Part shown: positions 1-6,700 of the stretch, piece after piece
Layout: each line of letters starts with the position of its first letter
Numbering within the stretch: position 1 is the first letter of the stretch
From: Nitrospinae bacterium RIFCSPLOWO2_12_FULL_45_22
Lineage (GTDB): Bacteria; 2-12-FULL-45-22
Length of the DNA: 10,564 bases
Reading direction: 5' to 3'
Assembly: GCA_001803565.1 (NCBI GenBank)
Contig: MHDQ01000231.1
Coordinates: 1-10,564 of the forward strand
Notes under the pieces: model-generated
Databases searched by the model: none
What the model was told of the DNA's origin: nothing
The model's input: the letters and a program-made list of their open reading frames with translations, nothing else
Program-made: the position numbers and the translations under genes

Positions 1-609
1 TGAGCCTACATAATAGGCCACCGGCATCGGCTCACCCCGGGCATGCCACTTCTTCATAATAAGATCCCCTTGCTGGCCATAGGTAGGGTCATAACCGATG
101 CCATTACGGGTATGGATCATACCGCGGTAGTTGGCCCAGTTATTCCAATGCTCCTCCGGGTCCTCCATGCACCAGCAGCCGGTAGTGGTATACCGACCCC
201 CATCACCATGATGCAGATAAGGCCAGGGGAACTTCAGGAGATTCGCCTCTTTACCCATCTGGATATGTTCTTTGCAGGGCCCGGTAGAAACTATGGTCGG
301 AGGGATACCGGTGTATAGTCGCCTCAAGAGTTCAAAGGCAAAATCAAAAGGATGGGCATCGGGCGGGGCACCACCGGCAATGGCTAAACGGCGCCATATC
401 TGCTGCGGTGGGCCTGCCCAGGGCTCTCCCAATAACGTATAACCCTCCGGATAACCTTTTATTTTTTTGAACCAAAGGATTGGGCCGCCTACCCGGCAAG
501 ACATGGTAGAGAAGGCCGCCGCCTCCAGATTCCAATCTACCTCTTCTTCTATCTCGATCAACTCCCCCAACTCTTTTAATCGCTTTATGAATTCTCGTAT
601 TGATGGCAT
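1..609 (-). CDS. UbiD-family (de)carboxylase, N-terminal part, cut by window edge
   Basis: The first 203 codons of a UbiD-family protein are present; the gene continues beyond position 1. Family members use prenylated FMN to decarboxylate or carboxylate aromatic or conjugated acids in the cytoplasm. The start is the ATG at 609-607, preceded by an AAGGGGG ribosome site. Visible family features are the opening IREFIKRLKELGELIEIEEEV, KKIKGYPEGY (49-58), STGPCKEHI (108-116), FPWPYLHHGDGGRY (127-140) and NNWANYR (156-162). R162 matches the catalytic Arg (R173 in Aspergillus Fdc1) and N157 the metal/prFMN ligand Asn. The His expected 18 residues after the Arg is Q180 here. The Glu motifs lie outside the window. 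It is a paralogue of the gene at 950-2464 and lies downstream of it on the same strand, so the two may form a heteromer, as in phenylphosphate or naphthalene carboxylases. Family call is secure; substrate unknown. Confidence 0.9.
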   Translation of the reverse strand, partial: MPSIREFIKRLKELGELIEIEEEVDWNLEAAAFSTMSCRVGGPILWFKKIKGYPEGYTLLGEPWAGPPQQIWRRLAIAGGAPPDAHPFDFAFELLRRLYTGIPPTIVSTGPCKEHIQMGKEANLLKFPWPYLHHGDGGRYTTTGCWCMEDPEEHWNNWANYRGMIHTRNGIGYDPTYGQQGDLIMKKWHARGEPMPVAYYVGS

Positions 610-628
610 CTTGACCCCCTTGTTGGTT

Positions 629-853
629 AACTGGTTAATTAGTGAGTAACCGTTCAGCCACCAAGGCACTAAGTCACCAAGAAGCTCAAAACTTAAAATG
701 CAAAGTCTAAAATTAAGGTAATTATTCCTCCCTGCCTGTGCGGTGCACGCAGACAGGAGCTTTACACTTTTAGCTTTGCGTTTTACATTTCCTTGGTGCC
801 CTTGTGTCTTAGTGGCTGATAAAGCTTAGCCGGGTGAACTGGTTAATTAGTGA
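629..853. repeat. 17-bp direct repeat flanking an inverted repeat
   Basis: The 17-mer AACTGGTTAATTAGTGA occurs at 629-645 and again, identical, at 837-853. The pair brackets the large inverted repeat at 657-816, and a further degenerate copy (GATTGGTTAATTGG) follows the second. A direct repeat around an inverted repeat is what a small mobile element or its target duplication would look like, but 17 bp is long for a duplication. It may equally be part of a longer dispersed intergenic repeat. No gene is visible in 610-949. Confidence 0.6.
657..816. repeat. about 160-bp imperfect inverted repeat between the two ubiD genes
   Basis: The left arm begins GCCACCAAGGCACTAAG (657-673). The right arm ends CTTGTGTCTTAGTGGC (801-816), which is its approximate reverse complement. 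Inside these, AAAATGCAAAGTCTAAAA (695-712) matches the complement of TTTTAGCTTTGCGTTTTA (768-785). The core is a GC-rich palindrome, CCTGCCTGTGCGG then CGCAGACAGG. The fold therefore pairs over nearly its whole length. It lies between two same-strand genes, so a transcript running through would form a long hairpin that could separate expression of the upstream and downstream ubiD genes. There is no T-run typical of a terminator. Confidence 0.75.
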
Positions 854-949
854 TTGGTTAATTGGTACTACTCACCATTCACCAGTTTAATGAATAACCT
901 CTTCTTAAAGCTTAGCTGAAAACTGACGTCTGACATCTGAATGCTAACT

Positions 950-2464
950 TTAGCGGCCAACAATCTGGGGCTTGGGTTTTATCCCTAATTTTTCCCAGCG
1001 CTCTAATACTCGCTTACGGATCTCTTGAGGGAAATGTTCAAAGGAGAGCCTGGCTGGTATATCCTCCTTGGGCCAGGTAGTGGGGAAGGTACAGTCAAAA
1101 AAGACCTTGCTGCCTGTACCGCGTTTCTTGTCTTCCTCGCTAGTATAAGCCACTAACGGACTCAGCGAGGCATCGGCCCCTTCCCAGATAACGATCCCCC
1201 TATCCGGATGGTTCTTCTCTATGAAATCCCAGTAGACATAGGTCATCTCCATGGGTGGCACATCATCTTCCACAAAAATAAGCTTATCAATTAGCCTGCC
1301 GGCCCGAGAGGAAAATACGGTAGCCGCTATCTGGTAGGGATGGCCGGGGAATAGGGGCTTTATAGAGATTACACCGGTGGTAAGGCCCCACTCGACCGGT
1401 AAGTTCAGCCAACGGACAAATAGGTTCGCATGGAGTCTAATTATTCTGATAAGTTCAAAAGAGGCGGTAGTAGACAAAACAGCCATAAAATCCGATACTT
1501 TAGCCCCATCTACTATAAAAGGCAGGATAGGGTTTTTGCGATGAGTAATGGCTTTTACATTAATAACTGGTTGAGGAGAAGGTTGAGAATAGCCAGCCGT
1601 CTTCTCACCATAGGGCCCCTCAATAATACGCACATGTGGTGGGACTTCCCCTTCTATCACGATCTCAGAGGTTGAAGGCACCAACAGGTCAGAAGACTCG
1701 GCCTTTACCATCTCTATCGGCTCTAGTCTCAACCCCCCTGCTATTGCTGCCTTATCCGTACCTTCCAATAGGAAGAATAATGAAGAAATATATAGAGCCA
1801 CTGGGGCACCTAAACAGATACATATCGGCATGGGCTTGTTTTCTCTTTCATACTTCTGATATATCTTCCAGATCCCTTCACCGATAATAGTAATGAGAGA
1901 AGGCTCTTGAGGTAAGAAAGAACCTATAAGGGTCCGATAATCTTTAATCATGACCCGGCTGAATCCCCATTCTTGCATACCACTCTCTGGATCCTTAGCC
2001 GTGATCCCATGAAAAGAGGAATACCGTCCCCCATCATCGGCATGGATAAAAGGGAAAGGGAAATTAAACAGGTCCACTTCGTCCCCCAGAAGGACCTCCT
2101 CCTTGCAGGGGCCACTCTTGACCTGAGTAACGCGCAAAGGACTTCTCAACCTTTCCTTTATCACGTCCAAAAATTCCGGGTAATAGTATTTGTTATAAGC
2201 AAGGTTATGCTCTAATTCCAGGGCAATAGCCTGTCTGGTCCAGGGTAGCCGTTCCCGGGTATAAAGGGTCCCGGGACCGCTCAAGAGGCTCGTAGCCATA
2301 CTATACCCTTCCGGATAGCCCTTTATATTTTTGTAATGGATAGCCTTATCCCCCAGGCGGTTGCTCATGGCCCCCAAGGCAGCCGCTTGCAAGTGCCAAT
2401 GAATTTCTTCTTCAATCGGGTTTAGCTCCCCCATCTTCTCTAGCCTGGCAATATATCTTCTCAT
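950..2464 (-). CDS. UbiD-family prFMN-dependent (de)carboxylase, full length
   Basis: 504 residues, the usual UbiD length. Start at 2464 follows an AAAGGGGTG ribosome site. Motifs: KNIKGYPEGY (45-54), SGPCKEEVLLGDEVDLFNFP (117-136), HADDGGRY (141-148), WGFSR (166-170), AIAGGLRLEPIEMV (240-253) and EGPYGEKTAGY (282-292). R170, E282 and E287 fit the catalytic Arg-Glu-Glu set of Fdc1/UbiD. The three residues that bind the metal and prFMN phosphate in Fdc1 (N168, H191, E233) do not appear: the Asn position is E165, no His is seen in the 185-200 segment, and the Glu of the usual D-E-x-x-x-AG motif is K238. It may therefore be a divergent or non-catalytic subunit pairing with the partner at 1-609. 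It starts 15 bp after the mrp-like gene, so the two are co-transcribed. Family call is firm; substrate and direction of reaction are unknown. Confidence 0.92.
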   Translation of the reverse strand: MRRYIARLEKMGELNPIEEEIHWHLQAAALGAMSNRLGDKAIHYKNIKGYPEGYSMATSLLSGPGTLYTRERLPWTRQAIALELEHNLAYNKYYYPEFLDVIKERLRSPLRVTQVKSGPCKEEVLLGDEVDLFNFPFPFIHADDGGRYSSFHGITAKDPESGMQEWGFSRVMIKDYRTLIGSFLPQEPSLITIIGEGIWKIYQKYERENKPMPICICLGAPVALYISSLFFLLEGTDKAAIAGGLRLEPIEMVKAESSDLLVPSTSEIVIEGEVPPHVRIIEGPYGEKTAGYSQPSPQPVINVKAITHRKNPILPFIVDGAKVSDFMAVLSTTASFELIRIIRLHANLFVRWLNLPVEWGLTTGVISIKPLFPGHPYQIAATVFSSRAGRLIDKLIFVEDDVPPMEMTYVYWDFIEKNHPDRGIVIWEGADASLSPLVAYTSEEDKKRGTGSKVFFDCTFPTTWPKEDIPARLSFEHFPQEIRKRVLERWEKLGIKPKPQIVGR

Positions 2465-2479
2465 ATGACACCCCTTTCT

Positions 2480-3394
2480 CTAATTTGACCTATTTAGCAT
2501 ATCCTCCAATGTTTTTGCAATCTTCATAACCTCTTTAGAAGCCGGGCTTTCGGGATGGGCCAGGACAAAAGGCTTTCCCTCATCCGAGCAGACACTTAAC
2601 CGTGGGTCCAAAGGTATCCTACCCAAGAAAGGCACTTCCAGATCCTTCGCTAGCTTCTCACCACCGCCAAACCTTAAAATATTTACTGTGGTACCGCATT
2701 CGGGACAGACAAAACCACCCATGTTCTCTATAACCCCAAAGATCCTCACCTTGGCCTTCCTGCAGAGCAGACTGGCTTTATAGGCTACATTCTGGGATAC
2801 TTCGGAAGGGACCGTTACTATTACTGCACCACTCAGATCAGGAATATATTCCATCATATTCACTGAATCCGAGCTGGTACCGGGCGGCAGATCTATCAGT
2901 AAATAATCCCTCTCTCCATATACCACATGGCTAAGAAACTCCTCGGTAGCATTCCTCCTCATATCATGAAACCAGGTTAATACCTCATCGTCTTGCAGAA
3001 TATTACCCATAGAGATCACCTGGATACCCAATGTGCCTTCCACCGGTAGAATTCCATCATCACTAAGGGTCAGCTTCTTGGCCATAATGCCGAGCATCTT
3101 CGGTACCGTAGCCCCATCGAAATCCTGATCTAGAATGCTCACTTTCCTGCCCAGCATGGCCAGGGCAGTACCTAAGTTCACGGTAGTTATTGATTTACCC
3201 ACGCCCCCTTTACCGCCTACTATAGCAATCTTGTGCTTGATCTTGCTCATAGTTTGTTTAGCCTTACCCATCCGCCGGCGGATAAACATCTTATCTTTCT
3301 CGGGGTTCTCACACTCAAAGAACTTTTCGCAACTCTCACAAAACTTGTCACAACTAAGGTCTACATTAATAGAAATAATCTCCCTGCCTTCCAT
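2480..3394 (-). CDS. Mrp/Nbp35-type Fe-S P-loop ATPase
   Basis: 304 residues of the ParA/MinD-like Mrp/ApbC/Nbp35 group, cytoplasmic ATPases that carry or transfer [4Fe-4S] clusters. A deviant Walker A, GGKGGVGKS, lies at 60-68, followed by LDQDFDGATVPKMLG (88-102), the Walker B/switch region LLIDLPPGT (165-173), ENMGGFVCPECG (223-234) with the cluster-binding C230-x2-C233, and GRIPLDPRLS (258-267). Upstream of the P-loop is an extra Cys set, C15-x3-C19-x2-C22-x5-C28, recalling the N-terminal cluster site of Nbp35 but spaced differently. The ATG at 3394 follows a GGGAGG ribosome site. It is first in the minus-strand unit and 15 bp before a ubiD-like gene. Mrp/ParA-like ATPases are, as far as I recall, also found beside UbiD-type aromatic carboxylase genes. 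Cluster delivery to the Fe-S enzyme encoded divergently is a second plausible role. Confidence 0.93.
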   Translation of the reverse strand: MEGREIISINVDLSCDKFCESCEKFFECENPEKDKMFIRRRMGKAKQTMSKIKHKIAIVGGKGGVGKSITTVNLGTALAMLGRKVSILDQDFDGATVPKMLGIMAKKLTLSDDGILPVEGTLGIQVISMGNILQDDEVLTWFHDMRRNATEEFLSHVVYGERDYLLIDLPPGTSSDSVNMMEYIPDLSGAVIVTVPSEVSQNVAYKASLLCRKAKVRIFGVIENMGGFVCPECGTTVNILRFGGGEKLAKDLEVPFLGRIPLDPRLSVCSDEGKPFVLAHPESPASKEVMKIAKTLEDMLNRSN

Positions 3395-3493
3395 AAAGCA
3401 TCCTCCCTTACTAAGTTGTTATTGGGAAAACAAATGCATTCTTACTTTTTTCGGATAACATTTTTCATATACCTAACCCTTTGCCCTATGCGT

Positions 3494-3539
3494 GTAACTC
3501 AAGGCTTTAGCCTTGAACAACCCTAAAGGGTTGAGTTAC
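3494..3539. repeat. clover-shaped palindromic repeat in the divergent intergenic region
   Basis: Outer arms GTAACTCAA (3494-3502) and TTGAGTTAC (3531-3539) are perfect complements. Between them are two further palindromes: AAGGCTTTAGCCTT (3501-3514) and AACCCTAAAGGGTT (3519-3532). The unit can therefore fold as a three-way junction or cruciform. It resembles dispersed intergenic repeats of anaerobic bacteria more than an operator. It lies 100 bp upstream of the mrp start, so it could be in the mrp leader or promoter region. The rest of 3395-3864 is AT-rich with no supported gene. A weak GGTAAA/TTTACC inverted pair is at 3597-3626. Confidence 0.75.
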
Positions 3540-3761
3540 AGGGTTTATAAAGGGTTAACTACTTTTGGGCAAACATAAAAGATGCCGGAACAAGGAGGTA
3601 AAATATCCCCTCACCCCTCCTTTACCTTTTAGCACAGTGGACAATTCCATGTCAAACGTTTCGTTTAATGTCAATAAACTTCTGAATTGCCTTGTTAAAC
3701 CTTCTAGGTTGATAATTGTCCTAAACGATAGAATATTCAATGTCTTTTTAGGCAGAACTTT

Positions 3762-3790
3762 TTGGCTAGAAAAAATTTTTCCTTTATTAT
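3762..3790 (+). promoter_or_regulatory. candidate sigma-70-type promoter for the reductase/dehydratase genes
   Basis: TTGGCT (3762-3767) and TATTAT (3785-3790) are separated by 17 bp, matching the -35 and -10 consensus at 4/6 and 5/6 positions. Transcription would begin near 3797, giving a leader of about 68 nt before the ATG at 3865. A second, weaker candidate is TTGCCT (3687-3692) with GATAAT (3711-3716), 18-bp spacing. The region is AT-rich, so chance matches are expected. Confidence 0.35.
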
Positions 3791-3864
3791 ATACTTTTTT
3801 TGGCCAGCAAGCCAGATTTTTTGATTCCCCCATCACCGCAAAGGTTGATAAAAGGAGGTAAGAG

Positions 3865-4989
3865 ATGGAGAGTTTTAAAGAGTTAATAGACAATCGCCAC
3901 GAGTATGCCAGGGAATGGAAGAAAAGAACCGGGGGCAAAGTCCTGGGATATTTATGCTCCTATGTGCCGGAGGAAATAGCTGTAGCAGCAGGGGTACTTC
4001 CGGTCAGGATCTTTGGTAGCCATGAACCTCAGGATGTAGCAGAGAAACATATATATTCGATGTTTTGCCCCTTTTGTCGAGACTGTTTAGCCCAGGGGTT
4101 ATTAGGTAGATATGACTATCTGGATGGGTTGGTCATGGCACATAGTTGTATGCATCTCCGCCAGACCTATTTTTCCTGGAAGACTAATATACCCTTATCC
4201 TACACTTGCTATATCGGGATGCCTTCTAAGCCCCAGAGCCCATTAGCCAAAAAGTTTTTAAAAGGCGAGCTGGAAGACTTTAAGGAGTCCTTAGAAGAAT
4301 GGACCGGTAAAACCACTGGCAATAAAGAACTGGATGAGGGGATAGAGGTTTTAAACCAAAATCGTCGGTTGTTGCGGGAAATATATGAATTGAGAAAGGA
4401 TGAAATACCGCCTCTTACTGGGGCAGAAGCCATGGAGATAGTCTTATCCAGTCAGGTTGTTGATAAAACTGAGCATAGTAACCGGTTAAGTAAATATTTA
4501 GAAGAAATAAAGCAGAGGAGCGGAAAGGGTGAGAAGGATCAGGTAAGATTGATGGTTATAGGCAGTGAAAACGATGATACAGAAATGATTAAGTTAGCTG
4601 AATCTCTAGGCGGTATAGTAGTGATAGATGACCATTGTACTGGGACAAGGTATTTCTGGAATGAGGTAATACCAGAAGAGGATAGACTATCAGCCATTGC
4701 TACTCGTTACCTGGACCGGCCCCGATGTCCGCAGAAAGACTTTGAAACCAGGAGCAGATTGCCGCATATTGCCCAATTGGTCAAGGGTTATAATGTGCAT
4801 GGGGCAATCGTCATCCAGCAGAAATTTTGCGACCCTCACGAACTGGATATTCCTATAATAATGAATTATCTAAAAGAAGAACTAAACACCCCCAGCCTTT
4901 TCCTGGAGTTTGATGTTACGTTCCCGGCAGGGCAGTTCCGGACCAGGATCGAGGCCTTTATAGAAACCCTTCAATTAGAGGTTGTGTAA
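3865..4989 (+). CDS. Benzoyl-CoA reductase / 2-hydroxyacyl-CoA dehydratase small-subunit homologue (BcrC/HgdB-like)
   Basis: 374 residues, close to BcrC and HgdB (about 380). Family enzymes use a [4Fe-4S] cluster per subunit, charged by an ATP-driven activase, for ring reduction of benzoyl-CoA or syn-dehydration of 2-hydroxyacyl-CoA. Visible features: CSYVPEEIAVAAGVLPVRIF (31-50), the Cys cluster FCPFCRDC (67-74), YDYLDGLVMAHSC (83-95), GGIVVIDDHCTGTRY (249-263), FCDPHE (321-326) and a C-terminal FRTRIEAFIETL. Likely cluster cysteines are one of C68/C71/C74 together with C95 and C322. The usual Asp after the second Cys is Met (SCMHLR). The start follows AAAGGAGG with 6-nt spacing. The partner subunit begins 221 bp downstream. 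Benzoyl-CoA-type reductase and dehydratase cannot be told apart from sequence alone. Confidence 0.9.
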   Translation: MESFKELIDNRHEYAREWKKRTGGKVLGYLCSYVPEEIAVAAGVLPVRIFGSHEPQDVAEKHIYSMFCPFCRDCLAQGLLGRYDYLDGLVMAHSCMHLRQTYFSWKTNIPLSYTCYIGMPSKPQSPLAKKFLKGELEDFKESLEEWTGKTTGNKELDEGIEVLNQNRRLLREIYELRKDEIPPLTGAEAMEIVLSSQVVDKTEHSNRLSKYLEEIKQRSGKGEKDQVRLMVIGSENDDTEMIKLAESLGGIVVIDDHCTGTRYFWNEVIPEEDRLSAIATRYLDRPRCPQKDFETRSRLPHIAQLVKGYNVHGAIVIQQKFCDPHELDIPIIMNYLKEELNTPSLFLEFDVTFPAGQFRTRIEAFIETLQLEVV

Positions 4990-5020
4990 TCACTACCTTA
5001 AGCGTAGAGTATTTGCTTTT

Positions 5021-5050
5021 AGGAGCGACAGCGCCAGTGCTGTCATTCCT
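5021..5050. repeat. short hairpin repeat after the BcrC/HgdB-like gene
   Basis: GACAGC (5027-5032) and GCTGTC (5039-5044) enclose a 6-nt loop, and AGGA (5021-5024) can pair with TCCT (5047-5050) across a small internal mismatch. There is no T-tract, so this is not a classical terminator. It looks like another of the dispersed palindromic elements in this genome. Confidence 0.45.
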
Positions 5051-5087
5051 AAACTCAAGGTTTTTGTAAACATACAAGAGGGTATTT

Positions 5088-5184
5088 ACCGCAGAGACCC
5101 AGAGCTTCGGAGAATAGAACTATATGCCGATAGAACTAAACTAGCTCATCAATAGGCTTCTCTGCGCCTCTGCGCCTCAGCGGT
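5088..5184. repeat. imperfect inverted repeat upstream of the selenoprotein gene
   Basis: The left arm, beginning ACCGCAGAGACCCAGAG at 5088, is answered by a right arm ending CTCTGCGCCTCAGCGGT at 5184. Pairing is imperfect over about 28 bp, with about 40 bp between arms. The right arm ends 14 bp before the AAGGAGG ribosome site of the next gene. The sequence type (CCGCAGAG / CTCTGCGG) is a widespread intergenic repeat. Its position between two subunit genes could allow mRNA processing or differential expression, which is inference. Confidence 0.65.
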
Positions 5185-5210
5185 GAATAGTAAAAAATAA
5201 GGAGGCAAGA

Positions 5211-6518
5211 ATGATGGAGACGATAAAAAACTGGGAGAGTAAACCCTTAGAATGTTGGCAAAAGGCAAAGGAATTAAGACTAAATTTTTATAAAGAATTC
5301 ATAACGGCAAATCAGGAAGGCAAGATAGTAAATGTGGCCTGTGGCTTAGTGCCCCAGGCGTTAATTGCTGGGTTTGGGGATTTTGTCCATCTGCAAGGGG
5401 AGCCTTACGGGGCCAGTTGTGGCTTTGATCGTAGGTTTTCGGACGAAGTAATAGATGCCTTTGAGACCAGGGGTTTTGCCCGGGACCTCTGATCATATTT
5501 AAAGAACCAGTTAGGTTCTATCTATGTCAATAAATATCTCTTTGGTGGTGAATTCCCTAAGCCCACATTTGTATTAAGCGGACATGGCTGTGATAGTCAT
5601 GCCAAATGGGTTCAATTAATAGCGGAACATTACCAGGTGCCTTTATATGTCCTTGATCTCGGCCTAGCTGATATAACCGAGAAAAAGACCCAACGAAAAA
5701 TAGAGTATTTAACGGAACAACTATTTGAATGTGTGGAGTGGCTCGAGCAAGTTACCGCGAAGAAATTTGACGAAGATAGATTCAGAGAGGCTTTTATTAA
5801 TACTACCCAGTTGGGACAGCTCTGGGCCGAAATTTGCTGCCTTAATAAGGCCATTCCGGCACCTTTAGACCAAAAATCCATGTACTCATTCTTTGCCTTC
5901 CCCCTACTGGCACCCCATAGGAAAGAGACCGTAGAGCTTTATCGAGAGTTACGGGATGAGACGAAATGGCGGGTAGAGAATAAGATAGCCGCAGTAGCCA
6001 CTGAGAGATGCCGACTATTCCATGATGGTCAACCACCCTGGGGATTCTTGAAAATTTTTCGCTATCTGGAAAAATATGGCGCCGTGTGTGCCGGTGGAAT
6101 ATATGGCTTTTCTTTGGGAGCAACCTGGGATTGGGATAAAATGGAGCCCGCCAAAACCCCTATAGAAAAAGGGGCCCCTTTAGATACCAGAGACGATTTG
6201 ATTAAGGCTTATGCCGAGTGGTACATAAAGAGTTATATCGCCCAGAATATGTTATTTTCCCCCCTATGGAAGGCCGAAGCCTATCTAAAGACTATGAAGG
6301 ACTGGCATATTGATGGACTATTGGTCCATCTCAATCGGGGCTGCGAAGGATGGGCCTTTGGTCAGTTAGAGATGCGCCTGGGGGTGATAAAAGGCGGTTA
6401 TCCGGTATTAACCTATGAAGGGAATATGAGTGATAACAGAGAATTTGACGAATCTCAAACGCTGGATAGGCTTGAGGCCTTCCTCCAGAGCCTGGGGCTA
6501 AAAAAGCTGACCGATTAG
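5211..6518 (+). CDS. Selenocysteine-containing benzoyl-CoA reductase / 2-hydroxyacyl-CoA dehydratase subunit (BcrB/HgdA-like), TGA read through
   Basis: Read through one TGA (5490-5492), the frame gives 435 residues, close to BcrB (about 430). ATG at 5211 follows AAGGAGG; ATG 5214 is an alternative. Homology is continuous on both sides of the TGA. Upstream are ACGLVPQALIAGFGDFVHLQ (43-62) and GEPYGASCG (63-71). Downstream are SYLKNQLGS, VLSGHGCDSHAKW (121-133), GFSLGATWDWD, and HLNRGCEGWAFGQLEMRLG with C378. The TGA is residue 94 in the context RDL-TGA-SYLKNQLG, where relatives have DLCSY. From memory of 2-hydroxyisocaproyl-CoA dehydratase (alpha C84, C117, C346), spacing 94 to 127 is the same 33 residues, so residue 94 should ligate the active-site [4Fe-4S] cluster. 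A SECIS-like hairpin follows. Alternatives are a nonsense mutation or sequence error (TGA for TGC/TGT). If read as two genes, 5211-5492 would be a 93-residue fragment with no ribosome site for the remainder. Confidence 0.82.
5490..5519 (+). promoter_or_regulatory. UGA(Sec) codon and bacterial SECIS-like hairpin
   Basis: After the in-frame TGA (5490-5492) come 10 nt, then a perfect 6-bp stem AGAACC (5503-5508) / GGTTCT (5514-5519) closing the 5-nt loop AGTTA (5509-5513). UGA-to-loop distance is 16 nt, and a G is the second loop base. Bacterial SECIS elements, as I know them from E. coli fdhF and from published consensus models, have an upper stem-loop about 11 nt after UGA, a UGA-to-loop spacing of roughly 16-37 nt and a G in the first two loop positions. 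All criteria are met. SelB binding to this hairpin would direct Sec insertion. Confidence 0.75.
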
Positions 6519-6700
6519 TTATGCCAGGTAAGAAGACTAGACCGGATTTATACGGGATTGAAACTGCGGCTTGAGGGCCGAGTGGACAGTAAGGAGTGAG
6601 CAGTAACAAAAAGAGAAAGCTTCAAAGAAAGGATGGATCACGAGAGTTTACATAATTCTGAAGGGTTAGGTAATTTGGTTTGTGGTAACAAGATAAGCTT

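Noticed and set aside
344-535. Minus-strand 63-codon frame within the left-edge ubiD gene
   Set aside because: It is an alternative frame of the genuine UbiD coding sequence at 1-609.
657-816. CRISPR-like array from repeated palindromic units
   Set aside because: Units are not evenly spaced direct repeats and there are no spacers; the structure is a nested inverted repeat.
3555-3938. 127-codon minus-strand frame across the divergent intergenic region
   Set aside because: Overlaps the start of the BcrC/HgdB-like gene, has no recognisable motifs and covers AT-rich, repeat-containing sequence.
5299-5496. Minus-strand frame opposite the start of the selenoprotein gene
   Set aside because: Shadow frame opposite a well-supported family protein; no family features or ribosome site.
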